A DNA stretch of 64,000 bases from Serripes groenlandicus (GCA_031761405.1 JASEVX010000006.1:28529627-28593626), one strand, 5' to 3'; shown: positions 1 through 10,810, counted from the first letter of the stretch. A program made the numbers and translations. The notes: generated by a model from the letters alone, not told the origin.

Positions 1-114
1 TTACCTGTATAGAAATAACAATTGACTCATCAAGGTCATCCAGTCACCTGTATACACCTGTCAAGTACACAAAGTGGCCCATATGTAGTTGTAAGTTCAA
101 AGACCGAACCCAAC

Positions 115-290
115 CTTAAACCATTTCGTCTCTACTGCAGATGAATTTTGATAATTAAAACTGGTGCAGATGAATTTTGATAATTAAAACTGGTGCAGAA
201 TTTTGAAAACTTATTATAGGAGAAAGTAGAATTGTTCAAAACGAGGTATTCCTCCCGTTACTAAAATATTTTCAACTCTGTATCTGTTGT
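115..290. mobile_element. Degraded MITE-A copy with internal 29-bp duplication
   Basis: The left end TTAAACCATTTCGTC and the internal stretch around 205-283 (aggagaaa...ttgttcaaaacgag...ttttcaactctg) match the MITE-A plan described at 1985-2214. A 29-bp segment beginning TGCAGATGAATTTTG is repeated exactly at 136-164 and 165-193, with a third partial start at 194. The right terminus is not recognisable. Confidence 0.5.
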
Positions 291-427
291 TTTTATACTT
301 AGATGGTTAAAAGACAGATGACTTGATTTTACCAAGTGTAGTAATAATATAGTTGAAAGAAAGAGACATTGCTTATCAAAGGTAACAGGTTCTCATACAC
401 ATACGTGTTTAGGATCAAGTTACAGTT

Positions 428-636
428 ACTCCCCTTTTCCGCTTTGCAGATGTATGTTGACGCATCTGCTGTAACAGTGTGGTAAATGAGAAATTATTAA
501 TAATGAGAAATTTTTCTTTTTTTATTTGATTTAAACGAATTTTACCAAATTGTTATTTCAAACTCTTGCCTTACTGTTTTTTTAAAGTCGTCTGTTGCAG
601 GTGTGTTGTACATGTATGTGGGAGGACATGGTTAAA
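428..636. mobile_element. Degraded MITE-A copy
   Basis: The left part (CCCCTTTTCCGC, then gacgcatctgctgtaac) and the right part (aaagtcgtctgttgcag, then tatgtgggagg and ggttaa) match the MITE-A ends. The middle is AT-rich and diverged, without the usual central hairpin. Confidence 0.5.
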
Positions 637-744
637 CAAAATTTGGACTGAAAATAAAGTTACTCAACCGTTAACCATATACAATACATCGGAATGAGAC
701 GACTTCGGACAAATGTAGCAAATCTCTTGAAATGAAAGTATCTT

Positions 745-870
745 TATTGAATACAGTTGAAAACAATGAGGCAAAAAAAAAACCCAAAAAAACCAACAAC
801 ATTATCTTACCCTTTGCCACGATATTTTCAAAGGTCGTCTGCAATAAATGCGTTACAATTCGTTTGCAAG
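745..870. mobile_element. MITE-A internal fragment
   Basis: Contains ttgaaaacaatgaggcaaaa, an A-rich run, then ccctttgccacgatattttc and aaaggtcgtctgcaataaat. These are the two inner arms of MITE-A without its outer ends. It abuts the fuller copy starting near 882. The short ORFs predicted across it are translations of the transposon and not genes. Confidence 0.5.
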
Positions 871-881
871 TCGGAATGGGT

Positions 882-1110
882 TTACCATTTCCAACATACA
901 ACACATTTTCAGCAGACTACTTTGAAAACATCTGGACAAGATTATGCTATATCTTTAAGAGGGAAAAGTTGAATTATGAAAAGGAGTTGAAAACATTGTG
1001 GCAAAAGGAGAAATTGCTGGTTTAGAGCAATTTCTTCCTTTGTCACAATGTTTTCAAAAGTGGTCTGCTGCAGAGGCGTCAGAAATCGTCTGCATGTGGG
1101 ATTTGGTTAA
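882..1110. mobile_element. MITE-A copy
   Basis: The left end TTACCATTTCCAACATACAA and right end tgcatgtgggatttggttaa are inverted relative to each other. The middle holds gaaattgctggtttagagca and aatttc, the family's central hairpin, flanked by gaaaacattgtggcaaaagg and its inverse. Diverged, but complete in outline. Confidence 0.7.
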
Positions 1111-1660
1111 TAATACTTTTCCCGTTTGTTAAAAGGAAAGACACTAGCTTCTGTACCGAAGTTATATTGGAGTTTGTATTTACATCTAATATCTTTGTAT
1201 TATGGCAGTCGTTTCCTATCATTTGTTACGCTCATAGATTTTGATCGCCTCGTCTGCTTCTTTACGACTCGACAATAACAATAAACAGAACCGATTACAC
1301 ATTAATTCTCCTGAACAAATCGAATAGACTCGACCATCTTTGTATTTGGGAGATCTCATTTTATTTTATTACATAACAATAACTGTATAAAACAGGACCA
1401 GCTTCGACTTAATTGTAGGAATGAATAGAATCGACTTGTACACTTCTATATTTGAAACAATCAGCTTGGTGTGTTTATCTTAATACAGATTGTCTGGAAA
1501 GTGTCATTTATAGGGTTCGTTGTAGACCAATATTATACTGCCAGGGAAATTGCCTATTGCTCAAATGTGATAAAAACTGTGATTTGCAAATGTTGACGAT
1601 TGAACGTATAAATATGAGGGCATATGGAACAGAGATAAAAATTGCTTAAAGAATTGCAAT
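1111..1660. other. Unassigned AT-rich sequence
   Basis: No repeat family or convincing exon was recognised. A 65-codon plus-strand frame at 1452-1649 has no recognisable motif and no supporting signals, so it is treated as chance. Confidence 0.4.
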
Positions 1661-1932
1661 ATATATGAGCCGTTCCACGAGAAAACCAACATTACGGACT
1701 CTGCGTAAATTATTGACACGGATCAGACTAAGCATGCCGCGCAGACTAACCCGATCAGACACTTTTTCGCATCCTGAGGATTTTCTGTTTCAGGAATCAT
1801 TAATCTATACCTCTTTCCCACTGAGACGGAATGTATCGGCCCGGATTAGCCTGCAAGTACTGCGCGGGCTGATCTGGAGCGATACATTACGCAGAGTCCA
1901 TAATGTTGATTTACTCGTGGAACGACTCATAT
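1661..1932. mobile_element. MITE-B copy, full length (family reference)
   Basis: A 270-bp inverted-repeat element. The left end ATGAGCCGTTCCACGAGAAA and the right end GGAACGACTCAT are inverted, and the arms continue inward for about 60 bp (…GGACTCTGCGTAA / TTACGCAGAGTCC…). Inside are nested shorter palindromes built on GATCAG..GC and CCGGATTAGCCTGC, and a middle that reads tttctgtttcaggaatcat. No coding capacity; a 107-codon frame runs through it by chance. The outer ends lie in ATAT, so the target duplication is probably TA but cannot be fixed. Mobilised in trans, if at all; the superfamily is unknown. Confidence 0.8.
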
Positions 1933-1984
1933 CGATCAGTGTTATTCGATACGACATTGGAGTGGAGCTGCAGGAAAACCAACC

Positions 1985-2214
1985 TTAACACTTTCCCTCA
2001 TATAGACGCTTTCTGACGCCTCTGCAGCAGACGGCTTTTTGAAAACATAGTGACACAAGAAGAAATTGCACACAACGTGCAATTTCTCCTTTTGCCACAA
2101 TGTTTTCCACTTTTTGTCATAGGTTATCCATTCAACTATGGAGATTTTCTAAGTTTTGACAAAATACGTTCAAAGTCGTCTGCTGCAGAATTGTCGTATG
2201 AGGGAAAGGGTTAA
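1985..2214 (+). mobile_element. MITE-A copy, full length (family reference)
   Basis: A 230-bp non-autonomous element bounded by TTAA on both sides. The outer ends TTAACACTTTCCCTCATA and TATGAGGGAAAGGGTTAA are inverted, then come CTGCAGCAGACG (left) and CGTCTGCTGCAG (right). The middle is a hairpin, gaaattgc..gcaatttc, between tagtgacacaagaag and cttttgccacaatg. Flanks across family members are TTAA/TTAA here, TTAT/TTAT at 4924, TTAT/TTAG at 28975 and ATAA/TTAA at 59068. The duplication is therefore probably 3 bp (TTA/TAA, as in PIF/Harbinger) or 2 bp (TA) rather than an obligatory TTAA. Confidence 0.85.
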
Positions 2215-2289
2215 CGTAGAAAGAAAACATCTCATTGTGCAACCACAGAAAGCCGAAATGTTATCAATGACATATGACTAGCGGGCACC

Positions 2290-2470
2290 TGCTTGATCGT
2301 ACTAAAGGATCGAAGTAGATACTGTTTTTTCAAGAGTTTCTTGAAACCTTCTGACTAATTGGCGAACAGTACAGTGTCAGATCAGACTGCGCAGATAAGC
2401 TGGCTGATCTGAATCTATGCTGGTCGAAAATGAATAACGAGTCATGTTCGCAGAGCACTGCTTACTTAAT
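2290..2470. repeat. Dispersed repeat E, copy 1
   Basis: Shares gtttcttgaaacc..ctgactaa, gcgaacagtacag, ctggtcgaaaat and ttcgcagagc with segments at 26120-26255 and 37115-37230. It contains a small palindromic patch (gatcagactgcgcag...gctgatct). Probably an old inverted-repeat element; its ends are not defined. Confidence 0.45.
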
Positions 2471-2474
2471 GATA

Positions 2475-3080
2475 GAGCTCATTTGGGTCAGTAATTAATA
2501 GGTTTTTGCAAAGCATTTCCTTGTTTTATTTTATCTGTTTCGTTGGAAATCCAGACAGATCAAACTTTTTACAATATTCCTTTTACAGAATAATTTGCTT
2601 ACTTGTTAATGATAAAAAATATCTTTATTAATGCGAATGCTGTATATATATATATATTAATCATCGATGACAAAGGACAATGACGTACTTTCTTATTGAC
2701 CTAATTGTCAACAATTGTTCCCGAAAAAGACCAACATTGGGACCAACTTTGTGACGTCATCAAGGCTAAAATCAGCTTTTTTATGGAGATACCCGCCGGC
2801 AGCTCCCTTTGAGTTATTTAATTTCTAAAAAATCAATGTATGCATGTTGACATATTATAAAATATCAAAGAAAGCAGAAGGTAGCCTAATTTGAACATTA
2901 TTGTTTGACCTACTTAAATAATGATAGAGCGTTTACAGTTAAATATAGTTGTCTGTATATTTGCCAGGCTAATAAATATCAATTTGTAGCGTTTGAATAT
3001 GTTAGTTTAGAATAATTTAGAATTCCATTCCTTCCAAAGTGTAGCATAAAGCGTAATCGGTGTTTGGGAGTCGATGGTAA
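2475..3080. other. Unassigned AT-rich sequence with a short (TA)n
   Basis: Contains a (TA)8-9 run near 2642-2658 and otherwise no repeat family, RNA or exon that I recognise. Confidence 0.4.
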
Positions 3081-3082
3081 AT

Positions 3083-3867
3083 CGTGATACTTCCCATACA
3101 TGTTAACAAACTCACTTTTTTCGTGATACTTTCCATACATGTTAACAAACTCACTGTTTTCGTAATACTTTCCATACATGTTAACAAACTCACTGTTTTC
3201 ATGATACTTCCCATACATGTTAACAAACTCACTTTTTTCGTGATACTTTACATACATGTTAACAAACTCACTGTTTTTGTTATACTTTCCATACATGTTA
3301 ACAAACTCACTGTTTTCATGATACTTCCCATACATGTTAACAAACTCACTGTTTTCGTGATACTTTCCATACATGTTAACAAACTCACTGTTTTCATGAT
3401 ACTTCCCATACATGTTAACAAACTCACTGTTTTCGTGATACTTTCCATACATGTTAACTAACTCACTGTTTTCATGATACTTCCCATACATGTTAACAAA
3501 CTCACTGTTTTCATGATACTTTCCATACATGTTAACAAACTCACTGTTTTCGTGATACTTTAAATACATGTTAACAAACTCACTGTTTTTGTTATACTTT
3601 CCAAACATGTTAACAAACTCACTGTTTTCGTAATACTTTACATACATGTTAACAAATTCACTTTTTTCGTGATACTTTACATACATGTTAACAAACTCAC
3701 TGTTTTCGTGATACTTCCCATACATGTTAACAAACTCACTGTTTTCGTAAAACTCCCTTAATATACATGTTAACAAACTCACTGTTTTCGTAAAACTCCC
3801 TATACATGTTAACAAACTCACTGTTTTCGTGATACTTTCCAAACATGTTAACAAACTCACTGTTTTC
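3083..3867. repeat. 39-bp minisatellite, about 20 units
   Basis: The unit is built on CATACATGTTAACAAACTCA followed by ctgttttcgtgatacttcc. Most units are exactly 39 bp; a few near 3740-3800 are 36-40 bp. Variation is mainly at two places: gtgatac/atgatac/gtaatac and ttccc/tttcc/tttac. Because 39 is 13 codons, long frames stay open on both strands (311 codons on minus, 125 on plus). The minus frame switches register where unit length changes, and the frame is seeded by non-repeat sequence, so I read it as a by-product of period. Each unit carries GTTAAC and ACATGT palindromes. Confidence 0.9.
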
Positions 3868-4150
3868 AACCCGTACACAGAGGTTTGGAAATGTCCAACG
3901 CGACTGTTGCACATGTTCTTGAGTGGTTATAGTACAAGAGCTGTCTCGACTTTTCGAAAGCTTGTCAGTACAATGTGTGACATGTGATAGTATATGACAT
4001 TTCAAAAAGTAAGCCATTTCGAGTATTTCCATATAATAGTGTGGTAAATTGCCGTTTTGATAAAAAGTATTGAAAGAACTTCAACCGAAGAAAAATACCT
4101 TTAACTTTTCAGAATTACTGTTGGTATAGATGTAGTTGGTGGGTAAGAGG
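3868..4150. other. Unassigned sequence
   Basis: Unique-looking sequence after the minisatellite. A 98-codon minus frame that enters the array from here has no recognisable motif. Confidence 0.35.
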
Positions 4151-4159
4151 TGTCAGTCG

Positions 4160-4204
4160 GTGTGTGGTGTGTGTGTGTGGGGGGGGGGGGGGGGGGGGGG
4201 GGGG
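4160..4204. repeat. (TG)n followed by a 26-base G run
   Basis: GTGTGTGTGT leads directly into an uninterrupted run of G from 4179 to 4204. One of three such long G or C runs in the window. Read length here is likely to be uncertain in assembly. Confidence 0.85.
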
Positions 4205-4360
4205 TGGGTACATGTAGAAGGAGAAGAGATAGAGGGGGTATATGATGACCATGTTGTCACAAAATAACAAACAGGTTTTAAACCCGTCGCCTACATAAAC
4301 CGTAACAATGCAATAAAAGGTGTACATGTACAGTGGTCATGTTAGACATGTCTATAACCC

Positions 4361-4562
4361 GATTGACAAAAGTCAATGCGACATGCGTCATTCGTCTTCC
4401 ACCAATGGGCTAAGTCTATGTGGAAAAGCAGCCAGTTACTTGGGAAGATTGTTGTGTGGAGTACTGGTGTGAGAAAATCAGGAAATGCATGAGTAGGTGA
4501 ACTGGCCGCCATGATATAACTGAGAAATTGTTAAAAACGGCGTTAAACCCCAATCAATCAAT
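4361..4562 (+). mobile_element. SINE-1, 5'-truncated, plus strand
   Basis: The body matches the longer copies at 45949-46229 and 46970-47143 (reverse strand): gacatgcgtcattcgtcttc, ccaatgggctaagtctatgt, ggaaaagcagccagtt, gtactggtgtgagaaaatc, then the 3' end aaacggcgttaaaccccaat with (CAAT)n. The tRNA-like head is missing, which fits 5' truncation. A 62-codon antisense frame through it is not a gene. Confidence 0.8.
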
Positions 4563-4923
4563 CTATAACTCTCCGTCCACCACTGCAGATTGAATATCAG
4601 AGTTTTTCGATTTTGAACTATAGATGCGTTGACTTTAGTTCGAAACATTACGTGGTACGGTAGCATCCCTTCGAATTAATTGTGTTAACATTAAGTCCCG
4701 GATGCTGGAAGAAACATCACCATTATCTATAATATTGTCAACTCTTGTAACAAAATTACAATTATTCATTACGAAATATGACACATTTTCCCGACATGTT
4801 ATCAAAACAGACATAACATTATATTAAACCAGGAGAACAGTATATGGTAAAATTTAATCAAACCGGTGTTTATACTACATTTTACATTTGCTGACAGTTT
4901 CCCAAAGAAGAGTGTTCGGTCCT
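4563..4923. other. Unassigned AT-rich sequence
   Basis: No recognisable repeat, RNA or exon between the SINE and the next MITE-A. Confidence 0.35.
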
Positions 4924-5154
4924 TTATCCCTTTCCCTCATATAGACGCTTTCTGACGCCTCTGCAGCAGACGTCTTTTTCGAAAACATAGTGACTAAAGA
5001 AGAAATTGCTCAAAACGAGCAATTTCTCCTTTTGCCACAATGTTTTCCACTTTTAATCATATGTTATCCATTCAATTATAGAGATTTTCCATCATTTGAC
5101 AACATATGTTCAATGTCGTTTGCTGCAGAATTGTCGTATGAGGGAAACGGTTAT
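4924..5154 (+). mobile_element. MITE-A copy flanked by TTAT
   Basis: Close to the 1985 copy throughout, with central gaaattgctcaaaacgagca and aatttc. Both flanks read TTAT, which is not the TTAA palindrome, so this copy is informative about the target duplication. The 82-codon frame across the right half is incidental. Confidence 0.85.
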
Positions 5155-5726
5155 TGGACACAGAACGATTTAACTGGTCGTAATGACCTTTGTCAGCTGT
5201 CAAATATACTGTTTACTTTTCCTTTAAGCCTTGAGTAATTGTTTGACGATTCCTAAATGTAAAAGCCTTCTCAAAGTAAAAATGTTACATCTTGGAAAGG
5301 GGAAGTATAAATATAATACAGGGAAGAAACAATGTGGTAAACGAAGAACGTGCTAATTGCGAACCATACTTTTTTGTTATACAAAAGCTTCTCTCATCGC
5401 CTCATGTAAAAATGAATGCCAAAGACTAGGCGGACGTTATTAAATTACTACACGTAGCAGCAACAACTGCGATGTAACCTTTGCACGAGAAGCCCTGACT
5501 GAGTATAATGGAATTCAGCAACTTCTTGCACCAAAGTAACGCCATTTTAAATAAGAAAGCCAAATAAGAATGAACCGCGTTGAGCGATTCGGAGTCTTAA
5601 TGAATCTTCGAACATTCAATACTCATGCGAGCCTATGCATCAACATAGTCTACATTTAAGTTTCCACTGTCCGGCAATGTGTTCAATGGACATAAATGCA
5701 TATTCCGACAAAATAACTAAAAGAGT
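5155..5726. other. Unassigned sequence
   Basis: No family recognised. A CAAATAAGAATGAACCGCG-type stretch near 5561 is unique in the window. Confidence 0.35.
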
Positions 5727-5977
5727 ACGAGGGCTTGGTGTGAAACGGTTGTAACTAAAAACCTATTTTGAAAACCCTGGTTTATGGGGCAATGTTGACC
5801 CCTTTGTAAACACTGCAAATTTAGGTGTCATTGCTCAGAACGAGCAATGGCACCTACATTTCCATTGTTTACCAAGAAAAATGATTTAACCCTTATAAAG
5901 ACTTTATGGCGAGGTGATTAACCTTGGTAAAACAATACCAATTTTAGTTACAACCGTTTTACGCCAAGCCCTCGAGT
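5727..5977 (-). mobile_element. MITE-C copy, full length
   Basis: Ends CGAGGGCTTGGTGTGAAACG and CGTTTTACGCCAAGCCCTCG are inverted, followed inward by GTTGTAACTAAAA and TTTTAGTTACAAC. The middle is a near-perfect hairpin, ggtgtcattgctcag / aacgagcaatggcacc, with the arms aaacactgcaaatt and aatttccattgttta beside it. Same orientation as the copy at 28325; opposite to those at 9071, 34908 and 39969. Confidence 0.85.
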
Positions 5978-6605
5978 AGTCCTATTAGTTTTACGCCAAT
6001 TAACAGTTACGTCATTCCGTTACGGAGAGTCAATAAGACTCCAAACCGCCAAACGCGGCTAAAGGTTCAAAACAAAGCACACGACAACAATAGACCATTT
6101 CGACAATGAGTTTACATCCAATTCTTATTTAAACAGGGTAAAAGATATATGTTCCTGGATTAAAGAGAGAGAGCGAGTCCGGACTTTTTCATTGACATAT
6201 AATTGATCTCACAAATTGACTTGTCGCACTTGATTTGCAGGCCGTTATTACAGATATTATTGCGCGGGACCGGATATGACGTTTTCAATCTTAGTTAACA
6301 CTGAACTACATAGATACGACTTTTGACGCGTTTGTAATAAATAACATTTTTAAACATTTAGTGAAATAAAGAATTTCGTCTCAACTATTTTTTCTAAATA
6401 TATTATATTACATTTTTGAGGTAATACATTGTTTTCACCAGACGCAGACTGTACCCGAAATATTGTTACATTTTAAAAAACCATCTGTAGACGTAGCTGT
6501 AAAGAGTTAAAACTCCATCGTAAACTGAACTTATCCGATGTACTTCAGTACTAATCGCGTATTGGTTTTGCGCATTGGTTTAATCCTAGCTTTCAAACTA
6601 AGAAA
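5978..6605. other. Unassigned sequence
   Basis: No repeat family firmly recognised. A segment near 5990-6060 (ttttacgccaattaacagtt, then aaccgccaaacgcggct) has weak echoes near 26480 and 57820, suggesting an old dispersed repeat. Confidence 0.35.
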
Positions 6606-6640
6606 TAAAATCTGCAGCAGACGACTTTTCAAACATGTAT
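6606..6640. mobile_element. MITE-A terminal fragment
   Basis: Only AATCTGCAGCAGACGACTTT and a few bases beyond remain, matching the inner edge of the MITE-A end. Confidence 0.4.
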
Positions 6641-7153
6641 GTAAGAAAAGCTATGGAAAATCACGGTAAATCAAAGCGCCAATGGCACTGTAGTGGCGAT
6701 CGTATGGAAAATCCTGCAAAGTAACAAGCAGTATATCGGTGTAGGGCTTGCGATGACTCTGGTGCGGGTATATTTGAGAATGTATCACCCCTGCAGTAGA
6801 ATAATGTTAGTTTGCCAGAATGTTGTCTTGGTGATTATTAATTACGTTCTGAAATTGGTCATGATGTGTTCAAAATTAGGCCATTCCAAAGTTATGAAAA
6901 ATCTAGTTGGTATTCGATAGACTACCGTTTTAGCTCATTAGAATGGCTATTTGTAATCTAAATTGTTCGGGTAATCACATGTTTATCACCAGGTCGCTAG
7001 GCCATATTAAGATAAAATATATTTTAGAAATGACTAAATTATCAAGAAAGGAGAGAAAACAGTATCCATTAGTTTGGTGTTTGTTTCAATGATGTCCGAT
7101 ATTAAACAGGTCTGTTCAATTTAGTCCCTTCACATTGCATGATTGAGGGTTGT
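6641..7153. other. Unassigned sequence
   Basis: A 75-codon plus frame at 6693-6920 has no recognisable domain. Nothing else is supported. Confidence 0.35.
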
Positions 7154-7190
7154 CAGAGACATATAAACACAGTGTATTTATATGTCTCTG
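7154..7190. repeat. 37-bp near-perfect palindrome
   Basis: CAGAGACATATAAA at 7154-7167 is the exact reverse complement of TTTATATGTCTCTG at 7177-7190, with a 9-base centre that is itself nearly symmetrical. It may be the relic of a very short inverted-repeat element; no copy elsewhere in the window was seen. Confidence 0.7.
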
Positions 7191-8008
7191 AGGTTGTTAA
7201 ACTGCTTCGAATAATACGAGTGCAAAAACAAACACAAAACATGCTCCAAAAGCACAATTTCACTATTTGCCAAACTGTTCAATTTATAAAAATATAGGCA
7301 TATATTATAATGCTCGATCTCCAAACTAAATTAGGCTACACTGTCAGCATTGATTGCTAATTGACTCTAGAACGTGCAGACGTGTATACATAACGTGTGT
7401 ACACACTGACATCGTGTGTCCTTTAAACCTTTGTAAACCAGTCTTATCATCTAGACGCTTTAATATATTTAAAGAAATACAAAATAAAGCGTTTATAATA
7501 TTGAGATTTACAAGCTCTTCTGGTTTTTGGTCTCGCGAGCTATTTATAGAACCTTTTGGAATTTCCAGATTTGAGTATCATCAGAGTTGCCGTTATTTGC
7601 AAGGCAGAACGCGCAATGATATTTATTATCTGCCGAATCATGACGAAGATAATATTTACATATTTTAACTCTATGTAGATAATGTCTCGATAAATATTAG
7701 TAACAATCCGGTACCAAAGTAGCACTGACATAATTATTATTAATCACGTCTCTGCATCAATGATGGAACTATAACGGATGTGAGTAAATTAGTTTGCAGT
7801 AAGGTAACAAAATATCAACCGATTGTTCAAAACCGACTATATAAATATTTTTCGTTGTTGTTGTTTCTGTTAGCATTGTGGCGATTGTCAAACCAATCGC
7901 CACAAAAACCGCTATGACTATTAGATAGGGTTGGACATGTTGTGGCATTGTTGTAAGGAACAGTTTCTCGTTTTGCAAAAATATGTTCTCAAAACTCGTC
8001 TGCAGCAG
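7191..8008. other. Unassigned sequence ending in a MITE-A scrap
   Basis: Mostly unique. A 104-codon plus frame (7354-7668) lacks any motif I recognise. At 7983-8012 tgttctcaaaactcgtctgc followed by agcagg is a MITE-A end fragment. Confidence 0.35.
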
Positions 8009-8380
8009 GTTGACCGGGAACTTAAAATATCGCTAAAGCTTTGTTTCGCAAAGCATATCTCATTTGATTTATTTCAGAAAGTCTGCCATTGACCACTTTA
8101 TCCCGGTGTAATCTCTAGACACCTTTGTCTTCGTAAAGCACATCGAATAACGCCAATTCAGTGTCCGGCCAACTTTAAGCAAGTAGATATTACAATGGCT
8201 AAGTTCTTAACGCTTCTAGATGTAATAATGCCAATCCTGTTCGAAACAAGTCTTTGGTTTTAAATGTAGTTTAGATGATAAGGTGTGAACTGGGCTTTTC
8301 TCTAAAACATATATCTTATCTACGGTGTTCCGTTAGGGCCATCGTTGTTTCGCGGTTTCGACCTAGGGTCGACATTACCA

Positions 8381-8478
8381 TAACGCGATGCGATAGAACG
8401 AAAACGCGATGCGATAGTACGAAAACGCGATGCGAAAGTGCGTAAACGCGATACAAAACTGCGAAAACGCGATGCGAG
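8381..8478. repeat. 21-bp tandem repeat, nearly 5 units
   Basis: Unit AACGCGATGCGATAGTACGAA (one base over 20 is omitted in other copies by substitution) starts near 8381, 8402, 8423, 8444 and 8465. It is unusually CpG-rich for this window. As 7 codons it keeps a short antisense frame open, which is not taken as coding. Confidence 0.85.
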
Positions 8479-8504
8479 CAGGCGATATTAATATCGTACT
8501 TTAA

Positions 8505-8694
8505 ATGCGACAAACGTCATCCGTCTTCCACCAATGGGCATACAGAATATGTGGAAAAGCTGCCAGTTGCTTGGAAAGACTATTGTGATGACTACTGGTG
8601 CAATAAAACCAGGAAAAAAATATGGGTAGGTGAACTGGCGACCGTGATATGACTGAAATATTGTTAAAAACGGCGTTAAACTGCAATCAATCAT
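8505..8694 (+). mobile_element. SINE-1, 5'-truncated, plus strand
   Basis: Matches the SINE-1 body from atgcgacaaacgtcatccg through cttccaccaatgggcata, gaaaagctgccagttgcttg and gtgaactggcgaccgtgata to aacggcgttaaactgcaatc. It begins at nearly the same internal point as the 4361 copy and is more diverged. Confidence 0.75.
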
Positions 8695-8984
8695 TAAAAC
8701 GAACAGGAAATATGTATCTTATCATACCTTCAAGTACTGATAACTGATTCCCCGTTGAAACTTTGATACGTGAATTCTTTCCCGAATCAAAGTGATGTGC
8801 ATATAGCTTACTATAAAGAGTTCGTCGGTTCGCATTTGTTGTTTTCAGGTGCAATCTATGAGAGTATGAAAGAACTCACCTTTCAACATTTCAGTGGCTG
8901 GTCGATTGTATATCTAACGCATATATTCAGTAGTTGATTTAAACCGCTGCGATTTCCCGTTACTCTAATAAATCAGCATGCATA

Positions 8985-9810
8985 ACCATAACCAGAATAT
9001 CAAAGTTAAATAATATGGGCAATAATTTTGCATTATATGCACGATATAGTTATCCGACTTGATTATTCACATATCGAGGGCTTGGCGTGAAACGGTTGTA
9101 ACTTAAATTGGTATTTTTTTACCAAGGTTACTCACCTCGCCATAAAGTCTTTATAAGGGTTAAATCATTTTACTTGGTAAACAATGGAAATTTAGGTGCC
9201 ATTGCTTGTTCTGAGCAATGGCACCTAAATTTGCATTGTTTACAAAGGGGGACAAAATTGCCCCTAAACCAGGGTTTTCAAAATAGGTTTTTAGTTACAA
9301 CCGTTTCACGCCAAGCCATCGATATGTATGGTGGTTGGGAAGGGCTGTTTCAAGTTTCAATGCAAATCTTAGTGTAAGTACTGAGGAATAGACTCTTAAT
9401 GTACCTTTAACCATAATTTCTAAGTAAACAAGGGCCATAATTTGCATTATATGCAGGATAGAGTTATCTTACTTGATTGCATGCAATGGTGTGATGATTG
9501 AATATGGATGTATAACGTTTCAATGCAATACATCTAGAAGTTACTGAGATATGGACAATTAATGTAGTTGCACGTAAAACTTTAACAAGGACTTTCTAAG
9601 TAAAAGAAAAAAAGGCTCATAACTTGCATTATATGCAGTATAGAGTTATCTTTTTCTTGGTTATTTACATAGGTGTGATAGTTTGTAAGCATTGTAGAAC
9701 GTTTCAAACCAATACATCAACCTATGGTGATATATATATATATATTTTTTTTTTAAAGTACTTGCATGCAAAACCTTAACCAATGTGTGACGCAGACGCC
9801 GACGCAAGGG
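8985..9810. repeat. About 190-bp direct repeat, three units, interrupted by MITE-C
   Basis: The phrase TTGCATTATATGCA followed by gatatagttatc or gtatagagttatc occurs near 9031, 9432 and 9625. It is followed in each unit by a gtgtgatg/atgtatgg patch, a cgtttcaa patch and a taccttaacc/aaaactttaac patch, then a run into the next unit. The first unit is split by MITE-C at 9071-9325. The array ends in GACGCAGACGCCGACGCAAG, a tail type shared by other AGGTCA-less tandem elements of molluscs. Confidence 0.6.
9071..9325 (+). mobile_element. MITE-C copy inserted into a tandem repeat (family reference)
   Basis: Bounded by TA (…cacaTATCGAGGGC / GCCATCGATATG…). Terminal arms of about 30 bp (TCGAGGGCTTGGCGTGAAAC, then ggttgtaact) are inverted at the right end. 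A central hairpin GGTGCCATTGCTCGTTCTGA + GCAATGGCACC is perfect over 14 bp per arm. The left inner arm reads accaaggttactcacctcgc. No coding capacity; TA flanks and palindromic ends fit a Tc1/mariner-like non-autonomous element, but this is inference. Confidence 0.85.
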
Positions 9811-10810
9811 TGAGTACACTAGCAGTCATATTCTCCAAATAGACGCATCCAGAAAGTCTGAGCGAAGTCTGCCGTGTTCGCCATTAATATTCACACAGCA
9901 TCTGCCAAGTTTCTTGAGTACGGTTATAACCAATGTCTGTCTATGCAAAATGTTCGTAATTGCTAATAAACTGTCAAAGTTTTTAAAGGTCGGATTGTGT
10001 GTGGTGCGGCCGATATGACCAGTCGGTTATTTGCCACAATCCGATATTCATACCTACAACATGCATTGCAGCACAGTCCAAACAGACATAGTCTTTCCCA
10101 TTCGATTCCAAATACTTCAATCATATTTAAAACCAAACATTCTGTGAAGCATGAACGTACAGTGAAGCAATATTATCAGAATTGTCACCAAAACTAAGCT
10201 TCAGTAGCCAATAAAAAAAACTCCGAATGCTTCGCCAGCATGATGCCATTTAAGATAAGTACTCATCCAATGAATGACAGTTAGACGGACTGGCAGCCAG
10301 AAAGACGATCGCCAGAAACGTAAGCGTCACAAATACCGTAATACAGCCGGACAAATTCGTTTACACAGAATAGTGTGGACCTTTTCGTCTGTTTGAGTAA
10401 CAACACAAAAAATCTGCGGCAATCAAGGCGTGATGATATATTTGTCTTTCATTGTGGAGCATCATTATCCGAGGGCAATCTATCATGCTCGAGCCGTCCG
10501 TGCTTGTATCAATAACTTGCTCAACGCAACAAACTTTGATTAATCACAATGAAGTAGAAACAGCGTGCCTAAATGGCTGAATCTGTTTGATTTGTTGATT
10601 TGACTGCCAAATTGAGTCGATTCACAGTGTTTACATACTTGAGTGGCGACAAAAATAAAGGTGTCTCGACAATCGCTTGAACAGTATTAGCTATGCGAAA
10701 CATGCATATTTGCATAGATTCACCAAAGCCTTCACAGTTCAACAATAATTTCAGATTTATATTATGCGGTTTTAAAGAAAAAAGCTAGCACGGCAGTCTT
10801 TTTCAATTTA
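9811..10810. other. Unassigned, mostly unique sequence
   Basis: No repeat family firmly recognised over about 1 kb. Near 10705-10745 tatttgcatagattcaccaa and ccttcacag echo the short palindromes at 26350 and 57640. A 66-codon frame at 9997-10197 is unsupported. Confidence 0.4.

Noticed and set aside
2979..3914. 311-codon minus-strand frame as a repeat-protein gene
   Set aside because: Explained by the 39-bp (13-codon) period; frame changes register where unit length changes and the plus strand is also open.
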